64,000 nt of DNA, from positions 186,001 through 250,000 of the forward strand of contig NZ_KB899996.1 in assembly GCF_000378505.1 (NCBI RefSeq), written 5' to 3'. The position numbers and the translations under genes are program-made. The stretch comes from Modicisalibacter luteus DSM 23508 (GTDB lineage: Bacteria > Pseudomonadota > Gammaproteobacteria > Pseudomonadales > Halomonadaceae). This document shows positions 57,341-64,000 of the stretch, in pieces (position 1 is the stretch's first letter; the number at the start of each line of letters is the position of its first letter). A model generated the notes under the pieces. It had not been told where the DNA came from. It ran no database searches and worked only from the letters and a program-made list of their open reading frames with translations.

Positions 57341-58918
57341 TCACGGTCGATTCAGGCGCAAATGTTCCTGAATCATTCCCACCAGTGTCAGATTGGCATT
57401 TTCGGCAGTGGTATCCAGATGAACGAGGTGCAGCCGCTCTTCGTCGGTGAATTCCTCGAAGCAGGCCAGTTGCCGCTCGAGCACGGCCAGCCCGGCCTCG
57501 GAAGGATCCCCACCGCGCCGGGCACGCTTTTCTATCCGCGCTTTGAGAGTGGCCTCATCGGCCTCGAAGCTGACTAACAGCACCGGCAGGCCACGCCCAA
57601 CCGCCTGCTGGCGCAGCAGATCGCGCTGGTCCTGCCGCAGACAGGTCGCATCAATGCACACAGGGAATCCCGACTCAAGCAAAACACCGGTCAACTGCGC
57701 CAGACGCGTGTAGGTCTGTTGGGTAGCCTCGGGGGTATAGATATCCACACCCTGTTCGGCGGTACGGGCCTGTGGATCAAAACCGAACAGGCGCTTGCGC
57801 TCCACGTCGGAGCGTAGACGTACCCCTCCCAGACGCCGCACCATTTCGCCGGTGAACCGGCTCTTGCCACTACCGGACACACCGACACCAATGACCAGGT
57901 AAGGGAACGTGAATTCCGTATAACGCTCGGCCAGATCGATGTATCGTCGATAATTGGCCATGACCGCCGGGCGGTCCGCAGGGTGAAGCTCGGGCTGGTG
58001 ATAACGCAGAATGGCCACCTTGGCACGCACCAGGGCACGATACAGCTTGTAGAACGGCAGCAGGCGCACCAGTGTGTAGTCGCCGGACAATTCTAGGTAG
58101 CGATTCAAGGTGTGGTGAGCAAATGCTTCCTCGTCCCGCGCCTCTAGGTCCATCAGCAGGAACGCCAGGTCGGCACCGACATCACTCCAGCGCAATTCCT
58201 CGTTGAACTCGATACCGTCGAACATCAGCGCGCGCCCTTCGTGACGCACGGCATTGCCCAGGTGAACATCGCCATGCGTTTCACGCACATGCCCCTCACG
58301 GCAGCGCCTCGCAAACTCGCTGTCGAAACGCTCCAGGGCCTCCGACACCCAAGTTTTCAGGGCATCCAGACGGCGCTGATCGGCGTCTCCCTCGAGCCGC
58401 GGCGCAATCAGAGCGAACTCCCGGTCCATGATACGCTGCATGGCCTCGCGCGAGCCCCAGTCATCGCTGCCGTCGGTAAGCCGTTGTGCGCCCTCGTGGA
58501 AAAGCACCAGCTGATCCACTAGATCATCAAGCAGTTCCAGTGATAGGTCGCCGCTAGCCTGCAGGTTGCTGAACAGCAGGCGGTTGCTGAATTGGCGCAT
58601 CTTTACCGCGTACTCGAACGGCGCCGAGTCATCATTGATTCGTGGTGCCTCGGGGCTGCCTGAAATGGGCACGACCTCCAGATATAGCGACGGAGCCAAC
58701 CGCCGATTGAGCTGAACTTCCTGATCGCACAACCGACGACGCTTGTCGAGGGTGGAAAAGTCCAGAAAGCTGCCGAAATCCAGCGGTTTCTTGAGCTTAT
58801 ATGCGTATTCGCCGGTCAGCACGACCCACGAGATATGCGTTTCGATGATCTCGATGGAATCGACGGGGTGGTCATAACAGCCTGCGTCGTTCAATGCCTG
58901 GATCAGTGCCTGACTCAA
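57341..58918 (-). CDS. Fused aminoglycoside-phosphotransferase-like / P-loop AAA protein
   Basis: A 525-residue two-domain protein. The N-terminal ~330 residues resemble the APH kinase fold with HGDVHLGNAV as the catalytic loop and LMFDGIEFNEELRWSD as the metal site; the C-terminal ~185 residues have a P-loop GVGVSGSGKSRFTGEMV and resemble nucleoside/gluconate-kinase-like AAA_33 domains. Such fusions are widespread in proteobacteria with unknown substrate. The start appears to be TTG at 58918 (with GGAGGG about 7 nt upstream); no nearby in-frame ATG fits the family start SQALIQAL. Just downstream of hemL. Confidence 0.82.
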   Translation of the reverse strand: MSQALIQALNDAGCYDHPVDSIEIIETHISWVVLTGEYAYKLKKPLDFGSFLDFSTLDKRRRLCDQEVQLNRRLAPSLYLEVVPISGSPEAPRINDDSAPFEYAVKMRQFSNRLLFSNLQASGDLSLELLDDLVDQLVLFHEGAQRLTDGSDDWGSREAMQRIMDREFALIAPRLEGDADQRRLDALKTWVSEALERFDSEFARRCREGHVRETHGDVHLGNAVRHEGRALMFDGIEFNEELRWSDVGADLAFLLMDLEARDEEAFAHHTLNRYLELSGDYTLVRLLPFYKLYRALVRAKVAILRYHQPELHPADRPAVMANYRRYIDLAERYTEFTFPYLVIGVGVSGSGKSRFTGEMVRRLGGVRLRSDVERKRLFGFDPQARTAEQGVDIYTPEATQQTYTRLAQLTGVLLESGFPVCIDATCLRQDQRDLLRQQAVGRGLPVLLVSFEADEATLKARIEKRARRGGDPSEAGLAVLERQLACFEEFTDEERLHLVHLDTTAENANLTLVGMIQEHLRLNRP

Positions 58919-58948
58919 TGCTTTCCCTCCCTAGAATGACCGTCGCTG

Positions 58949-60238
58949 TCAGGCCTTGGCCAGCCCGGCGAAAACCTGCTCTGCGGCATCCAGCGTCGCG
59001 GTAATGTCCGCATCGCTATGGGCGCTGGACATGAAACCGGCCTCATAGGCAGACGGCGCCAGGTAGACGCCATGATCGAGCATGCCACTGAAAAATTGCC
59101 GGAACATGGACGCATCGCAGGCGGTGGCCTGAGCGAAGTTCTCCACCCGCGACTGGCTGGTAAAGAACACACCGAACATGCCACCGGCCTGCTGCGTGAT
59201 CATTTCCACGCCAGCCGCCCTGGCACGCTCCACGAGGCCGCTGCACAGCGTCTCTACCCGCTCGGCGAGAGCGGCATGGAAACCGGGCTCGCGCACCTTG
59301 GTGAGCAGCGTGATACCAGCGGCCATGGCCAGCGGGTTACCTGATAGCGTGCCGGCCTGGTAGACCGGTCCCAGCGGCGAGATCTTCTCCATGATGTCGC
59401 GCTTACCACCGAACGCGCCTACCGGCATACCGCCACCGACGATCTTGCCCAGGCAGGTCAGATCCGGTGTGATCGAATAGTGTGCTTGAGCACCTCCCAG
59501 CGCTACACGAAAGCCGGTCATTACCTCATCGAAGATCAGCACACTTCCATACTGGTCGCAAACCGTACGCAGTGTTTCCAGGAAACCCGGAGCGGGTGGA
59601 ATGCAATTCATGTTGCCGGCCACCGGCTCAACGATGATGCAGGCTACTTCCTCACCGATCTCGGCAAAGCTCTCGCGCACGGCATCGCTGTCGTTGTAGG
59701 GCAGAGTAATGGTGTGCTCGGCCAACGAGGCGGGCACCCCGGGCGAGCTGGGTTCACCGTGAGTCAACGCCCCGGAGCCGGCCTTGACCAGCAGCGAGTC
59801 GGAATGACCGTGATAGTTGCCCTCGAACTTGACGATCTTGTCACGGCCGGTATACCCACGCGCCAGACGAATCGCCGACATGGTCGCTTCGGTACCGGAG
59901 TTGACCATGCGCACCATGTCCATTGACGGAATGATCTCGCAGATCAGATCGGCCATGGTAGTCTCGATGGCGGTGGGCGTACCGAAGGACAGACCGGCGT
60001 CGAGACGTTCACGAACCGCCGCGAGGACCTCGGGATCGGCATGCCCGGTAATCATGGGTCCCCACGAGCCCACGTAATCGATATAGCGCTTGCCTTCGAC
60101 ATCGTATAGATAGGCCCCTTGGGCACGTTCGATGAAGACTGGCGGCCGCTCCAGCCCTTTGAAGGCGCGCACCGGTGAGTTCACTCCGCCGGGAATATGG
60201 CGACAGGCCTGTTCGAAGAGCTGTGCGGAAGTGGTCAT
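58949..60238 (-). CDS. hemL: Glutamate-1-semialdehyde 2,1-aminomutase
   Basis: A 429-residue PLP enzyme making 5-aminolevulinate by the C5 route. Begins [40 protein letters not shown] Lys in [20 protein letters not shown] (near residue 268). The C-terminus is normal. It follows thiE on the same strand after a 78-bp gap that contains two exact DnaA boxes, and is followed 30 bp later by the kinase-like/AAA gene. Confidence 0.96.
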   Translation of the reverse strand: MTTSAQLFEQACRHIPGGVNSPVRAFKGLERPPVFIERAQGAYLYDVEGKRYIDYVGSWGPMITGHADPEVLAAVRERLDAGLSFGTPTAIETTMADLICEIIPSMDMVRMVNSGTEATMSAIRLARGYTGRDKIVKFEGNYHGHSDSLLVKAGSGALTHGEPSSPGVPASLAEHTITLPYNDSDAVRESFAEIGEEVACIIVEPVAGNMNCIPPAPGFLETLRTVCDQYGSVLIFDEVMTGFRVALGGAQAHYSITPDLTCLGKIVGGGMPVGAFGGKRDIMEKISPLGPVYQAGTLSGNPLAMAAGITLLTKVREPGFHAALAERVETLCSGLVERARAAGVEMITQQAGGMFGVFFTSQSRVENFAQATACDASMFRQFFSGMLDHGVYLAPSAYEAGFMSSAHSDADITATLDAAEQVFAGLAKA

Positions 60239-60260
60239 TAGCTGCCTCTAATCACGAATT

Positions 60261-60315
60261 TGTGGATAAGTCTCTGGACAGGTCGAATAACTTTACGTTG
60301 ACGGCCTGTGGATAA
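60261..60315. other. Two exact DnaA boxes between thiE and hemL
   Basis: TGTGGATAA at 60261-60269 and again at 60307-60315, both in the same orientation, 37 bp apart, in the short gap between the thiE stop and hemL ATG. They flank an AT-rich stretch (GAATAACTTTACGTTGAC). Possible DnaA control of hemL or DnaA titration (inference). Confidence 0.55.
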
Positions 60316-60316
60316 A

Positions 60317-60976
60317 CTATGGATACGCTGCCAGACGTGCATTGAGTGCCCGGACACGAGCCTCGGGATTCACATCACCGAACACCCCATGGACCGTAGC
60401 CAGCAACTCGGCTCCCGCCTCGCGCGCCATTCCGACATTGTCGATATCGATACCGCCGATCGCTACCCGAGGCAAATCGAAACGTCCGGCCTCGCCCAGC
60501 AAGTCTAGCGTTGCCGGTGGTGCCTCAGGCTTGGTTTTCGAGACGAAGAAGCGACCGAAGGCCAGATAGCTGGCGCCCTCGCTGGCTGCCCGCTCGGCCA
60601 GGTCGAGACGCGCATGGCAGGTAGCCCCAATGATTGCCTCGCCTCCCAGCACCTCTCTCGCCTCGCGCAACGAGCCATCTTGCTGCCCCAGATGCAGACC
60701 GACCTCGGCAAAGCCGTCGTCACGCAGACGTTGCGCCAATGCCAAGTCATCGTTGATGATCAGCGGCACCCCGTAGTCGCGGCACATCATGGCCAGCGCC
60801 AGCGCCTGACGCACACGATGGCTCAGATCACCGGACTTGTCACGGTACTGGAGCAGGGCCAGCCCGCCTTTCAGGGCTGACCGGCATGCCTCCAACAACT
60901 GCCTGTCACTAGGCAACAGTTGGGCATCGGTGATGGCATAGACTCCACGGGTCCAGTCATGTCGCTTGTCGGTCAT
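60317..60976 (-). CDS. thiE: Thiamine-phosphate synthase
   Basis: A 219-residue TIM-barrel enzyme that joins HMP-PP and thiazole phosphate. RGVYAITDAQLLPSD, LLQYRDKSGD, LIINDDLALA, GLHLGQQDG, and YLAFGRFFVSKTKP with the phosphate-binding end PRVAIGGIDIDNVG match ThiE. ATG at 60976 overlaps thiD by 4 bp (ATGA). A long upstream extension in frame is antisense noise of thiD. Confidence 0.94.
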   Translation of the reverse strand: MTDKRHDWTRGVYAITDAQLLPSDRQLLEACRSALKGGLALLQYRDKSGDLSHRVRQALALAMMCRDYGVPLIINDDLALAQRLRDDGFAEVGLHLGQQDGSLREAREVLGGEAIIGATCHARLDLAERAASEGASYLAFGRFFVSKTKPEAPPATLDLLGEAGRFDLPRVAIGGIDIDNVGMAREAGAELLATVHGVFGDVNPEARVRALNARLAAYP

Positions 60977-61770
60977 GGTATCCACCGCCTGGGCAAGGCC
61001 TGCCCTTCTCCCGGCTGCCAGCCGTGTCGCAGGCTCTCCCAGGTAAACTGCTGGGCCTGCTCGCAAGCCGTTACCAATCGCTCTCCCACAGCCAGGCGAG
61101 CCGCCAATGCTGACGCCAGCGTGCAACCCGAGCCGTGATACTGGCCTGGGAGTCGCGGCCAATGCCACTGTCGGCTGGTCTCGGGGGTGTGCAACGTATG
61201 CATCACGGTGTCGTTCGGCGCTTCCAGAGGTGGATCGTCAGTCCCGGTAACCAGGACCGCCTGGCAACCTAGGGACAGCAGGGCGACGACCCGCTCGACG
61301 TCGTTACTTGCCTCGTTCCCGGCCAACCTTGCCAGTTCATGGCGGTTAGGCGTCAAAATATCCACAAGCGGTAGCAGCCGATGACGGAAGTCATCGATGA
61401 GAGCCGTTGTGGACAAGTTGGCTCCGCCGCCGGCGCGCAGCACCGGATCGACCACCAAAGGAATTCCGGGACAGGCGCGCACCACATCCTCAATGGCATC
61501 CAGACCCGCCTCATTTGCAATCAAGCCAACCTTGATCGCCGCTATGTCGAACTCGTCGAGCAACGCCCAGGCCATGTTGCGTATATCTTCAGCCTCGCAG
61601 GGCATGACTCGAAGCACATCTTGCGTACTCTGTACCGTCAAGCTGGTCGGGATAGTCACCGGCCAGCCACCACAGGCAGTGATGGCTTCGGCATCGGCAA
61701 TAAGCCCGGCACCCCCGGTCGGATCGTGTCCCGCCAACACGAGTACCACGGGAAGTTTTGCATCGTGCAT
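60973..61770 (-). CDS. thiD: Hydroxymethylpyrimidine/phosphomethylpyrimidine kinase
   Basis: A 265-residue ribokinase-fold enzyme making HMP-PP for ThiE. VLAGHDPTGGAGLIADAEA at the start, AIKVGLIANE, VVDPVLRAGGGA, and YHGSGCTLASALAARLA as anion hole. ATG at 61770 shares one base with the hemJ stop (TGATG). hemJ-thiD-thiE-hemL forms a likely unit mixing cofactor and haem genes. Confidence 0.94.
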   Translation of the reverse strand: MHDAKLPVVLVLAGHDPTGGAGLIADAEAITACGGWPVTIPTSLTVQSTQDVLRVMPCEAEDIRNMAWALLDEFDIAAIKVGLIANEAGLDAIEDVVRACPGIPLVVDPVLRAGGGANLSTTALIDDFRHRLLPLVDILTPNRHELARLAGNEASNDVERVVALLSLGCQAVLVTGTDDPPLEAPNDTVMHTLHTPETSRQWHWPRLPGQYHGSGCTLASALAARLAVGERLVTACEQAQQFTWESLRHGWQPGEGQALPRRWIP

Positions 61771-62201
61771 CAATAAGGTTTAACCATGGCCAGGATAACG
61801 ATCAGTATCAACGCAACGACCGGGGCCTCGTTGAACCAGCGGAAATAGGTATGCGTTTTGGTGCAGGTGCCGGCAGCCAGACGTTTCATGTGGGCCAGGC
61901 ACATATGGTGATAACCCACCAGCAGCAGAACTAACAGCAGTTTGGTGTGTAACCAGCCTTGGCTCAGAAAGCCCGGTGCCATGAACAGCAGCCAGGCGCC
62001 GAGCGCGATGACGGCAATCATCGAAGGAGTCATGATGCCGCGAAACAGTTTGCGCTCCATGACGGTAAAGTATTCCATCGCCAGGGTATCGCCCTTGTCG
62101 CGAGCCATGGCGTGATAGACGAACAATCGCGGCAGGTAGAACAGGGCGGCAAACCAAGTGACCATGGCGACCAGGTGAAACGCTTTTATCCACAGGTACA
62201 T
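61770..62201 (-). CDS. hemJ: Protoporphyrinogen IX oxidase HemJ
   Basis: A 143-residue four-helix membrane protein. WIKAFHLVAMVTWFAALFYL with the conserved His, LPRLFVYHA, MERKLFRGIMTPS and the Lys-bearing KLLLVLLLVGYHHMC region are HemJ marks. It catalyses the penultimate step of haem synthesis and acts in the same pathway as HemL. RBS AAGGAG precedes the ATG. Its 5' end contains an exact DnaA box (62186-62194). Confidence 0.92.
   Translation of the reverse strand: MYLWIKAFHLVAMVTWFAALFYLPRLFVYHAMARDKGDTLAMEYFTVMERKLFRGIMTPSMIAVIALGAWLLFMAPGFLSQGWLHTKLLLVLLLVGYHHMCLAHMKRLAAGTCTKTHTYFRWFNEAPVVALILIVILAMVKPY
62186..62194. other. Exact DnaA box at the hemJ start
   Basis: TTATCCACA on the plus strand, lying within codons 3-6 of hemJ (tgg-ata-aaa, Trp-Ile-Lys); ATA is an uncommon Ile codon in these genes. 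Confidence 0.45.
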
Positions 62202-62241
62202 TGCAGCTCCTTATGCAGTCAGCAGTCCCGGTGCTTCCGGA

Positions 62242-64000
62242 TCAGCGTTTGTAACGGTAGTAACTCTCGATAGCATCCCGGGTGATGATACCTGAAATTT
62301 TCTGGATCATTGGCGCAGTAGTGTGCTGCACATATAGAGCATCCACGCCGTACTCATTGAGGCGTTCGAAGGCCTCGTTGAGGGTAGCCTGCAGATGAAT
62401 CGGGGCCAGGTCCAGGCGTTGACCCGGAATCTCCAGCAGGTCGAAGGATTCCTCATCAGCCCAATGCTCATCGAGCATCACGCGTGCCAGGTCAGCCGCC
62501 TTCAGCGCAATCGGCGTCTTCTCTTCGTTGGAGCGGATGATCACCAGCCAGGTCGGCTTGTCCTCGAGCAGGGCTTGGGCCTGCTCACGACTGATCTTGC
62601 GCTGAGTGCGGGCCAAGCTGCGTTCCATGACCGCCGGCACCGCGACCCGGGAAAGCGCCTGCATCAATGGCTGCTGTAGGCGATGCAGGCCGTGTTGCGT
62701 CTGGGTGATAAAGAATCCCTGGCATCCACAAAGTTGACGCGAAGTGAGCACGGCCACAGAGACCGAGAGCATGCCAGGCAAGATGATATTGGGGTTATGG
62801 GTTAGCTCGAGTAGCGCCATCAATGCCGCCAACGGCGCCTGTAGTACAGCGCCCATCATCGCCGCCATGCCCAGCATGGCATAAAGGGCAGCGTCGGAGG
62901 CGACCTGCGGCCACAGCCAGCCGCCTACCATCCCACATAAAGCACCCGCAGCCGCACCAATCACCAGCACCGGGCCGATGATACTGACCGAAACTCCACA
63001 GGCGACGGCGCCGGCAGTCAGCAGCAACTTGCCGATAGCGACGACAACAAGAACGTCCGTTGCCACGTTGCCGGTCAGTGTGGCACCCAAAGTGTCATAA
63101 CCCATGCCTTGGACCTGGGGATACCACCAGGCTACTGCGCTAACGGACACACCAACCATAGCTAGGCGCAACCACCCAGGTAGAGGCTCCAGCCGCGTGC
63201 CGCTACGGGCAATGTGGACGAATAGGCCAGCAAGAAGCCCAATGATCAATCCAGTGACAATGATCCACGGCAGATCGACCAGTGAGCCCAGACTCACCGG
63301 GGGGACCTGGAATGCCGGATCGCTGCCATAGACCAGCTGTGCGATCACTGCCCCCGTACTCGATGCCAGGATCACCGGCAAGAAACCGGCCGTGGTGTAC
63401 TCCATCAACACCACTTCCATAGCGAAGATGACACCAGCGATAGGTGTATTGAACGAAGCCGAGATGCCTGCCGCAGTGCCACATCCGACCAATACTCGCA
63501 AGCTGTTGTGGGGCAGGCGTAGACGTTGCCCAAGCCCACTGGATGCAGCCGCGGCCAGATGGATCGCCGGCCCCTCTCGACCAGCCGAAAGCCCGCCCAC
63601 AACGGAGACTATCCCGATCCACCACTGGTTGATCCAGTTGCGTAGCGGAAAACGCCCCTGATGGTAGCTGAGCCGCTCAATGACATGAGCAATGCCGATC
63701 TTGCGTGCCTGGGCCGGCTGACGCCACAGCCAGAGACCGATCAGGCTGACTGCCACGATCGGCAACAGCGAACGCAGGTAGGGCGATAGCGCCTCGAAGG
63801 ATTCGATGTTTCCATACGGCATCAGCAGCCAGGCACCCAAGCTGAGAAGCGAGCGAAAGATAACCATCACGCCACCGGCCAGCAGCCCCGAGGCTACCCC
63901 AAGCACGCAAAGCTGCGGCAGGGCATCGACGCTTGCCAATTGGCGTCGGAAACGTTCAAGACTAAGATCGGGCAAGGGCAGGCGAGGCAAGACATGTTCC
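62242..64000 (-). CDS. ClC-type chloride channel/antiporter with CBS domain (5' end uncertain)
   Basis: At least 582 residues. About ten or more membrane segments (about 25-420) with SAGREGPAIHLAAAASSG, whose Glu is the gating residue, then a C-terminal tail with CBS-like sequence (about 440-582). The usual GSGIP selectivity motif is replaced by GIAHVIERL, and the GxFxP region reads SVSIIGPVL, as in the Pseudomonas-type branch of the family. The frame stays open to the window edge; a TTG at 63990 could be the start, with GGAA upstream, or the gene begins outside. Transported ion is not certain. Confidence 0.85.
   Translation of the reverse strand, partial: EHVLPRLPLPDLSLERFRRQLASVDALPQLCVLGVASGLLAGGVMVIFRSLLSLGAWLLMPYGNIESFEALSPYLRSLLPIVAVSLIGLWLWRQPAQARKIGIAHVIERLSYHQGRFPLRNWINQWWIGIVSVVGGLSAGREGPAIHLAAAASSGLGQRLRLPHNSLRVLVGCGTAAGISASFNTPIAGVIFAMEVVLMEYTTAGFLPVILASSTGAVIAQLVYGSDPAFQVPPVSLGSLVDLPWIIVTGLIIGLLAGLFVHIARSGTRLEPLPGWLRLAMVGVSVSAVAWWYPQVQGMGYDTLGATLTGNVATDVLVVVAIGKLLLTAGAVACGVSVSIIGPVLVIGAAAGALCGMVGGWLWPQVASDAALYAMLGMAAMMGAVLQAPLAALMALLELTHNPNIILPGMLSVSVAVLTSRQLCGCQGFFITQTQHGLHRLQQPLMQALSRVAVPAVMERSLARTQRKISREQAQALLEDKPTWLVIIRSNEEKTPIALKAADLARVMLDEHWADEESFDLLEIPGQRLDLAPIHLQATLNEAFERLNEYGVDALYVQHTTAPMIQKISGIITRDAIESYYRYKR

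Overview
The window is chromosomal DNA from a GC-rich gammaproteobacterium. Gene content and order point to a halomonad (Halomonas/Chromohalobacter group): dnaA-dnaN-recF-gyrB beside rpmH-rnpA-yidC-mnmE, glyQS with a heptose/LPS core cluster, zapA-6S RNA-fau, and a PuuD-type urate oxidase. This assignment rests on recognised protein families and synteny, not on a database search. Almost everything is ordinary core-genome content, densely packed, with many 1-11 nt overlaps. I saw no prophage, transposon, CRISPR array, tRNA or rRNA gene, and no clear multi-gene system of unknown type.

Layout. 0-3.6 kb: purine (urate) catabolism: a GntR regulator (cut by the window edge), puuD, hiuH, uraD and an IclR regulator. 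3.7-6.2 kb: an SDR oxidoreductase, pyrB and ruvX. 6.2-9.5 kb: yqgE, tonB, gshB and cvfB. 9.5-15.6 kb: rsmE, secB, a membrane rhodanese, gpmI, an EnvC-type factor and a Ctp protease. 15.6-21.7 kb: ubiI, ubiH, pepP, ygfB, zapA, 6S RNA and fau. 21.8-24.6 kb: a 31-residue membrane peptide, ilvA and rpiA. 24.7-37.7 kb: LPS inner-core synthesis (GT90, waaA, hldE, opsX-like, kdkA, a LapC/PbgA-like sulfatase-fold protein, GT2, GT4, an OpgB-like phosphoglycerol transferase, waaF, hldD). 37.8-41.6 kb: glyQ, glyS and gmhB. 42.1-52.7 kb: the replication-origin region, gyrB-recF-dnaN-dnaA, oriC, then rpmH-rnpA-yidC-mnmE. 52.7-64 kb: rlmJ, an OmpA-like lipoprotein, hemW, rdgB, a CsgD-like regulator, a kinase-like/AAA protein, hemL, thiE, thiD, hemJ and a ClC channel.

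How the parts work together. Urate is oxidised by membrane PuuD, and the unstable products are processed by HiuH and UraD; two regulators flank the genes. HldE, GmhB and HldD make ADP-heptose (only GmhA is not seen). OpsX-like and WaaF transferases use it on a Kdo residue that KdkA would phosphorylate, which suggests a Haemophilus/Vibrio-style inner core. Around oriC there are five ParB-binding parS sites within 4.3 kb, two of them inside the recF coding sequence. Exact DnaA boxes also occur well outside oriC, in mnmE, between hemL and thiE, and in hemJ.

Most worth a second look: the non-oriC DnaA boxes (some built from codons that look rare here), the parS cluster, the 31-residue membrane peptide with its own promoter and terminator, the envelope phosphatase-fold proteins embedded in the LPS cluster, and an apparent shared operator of the urate genes.
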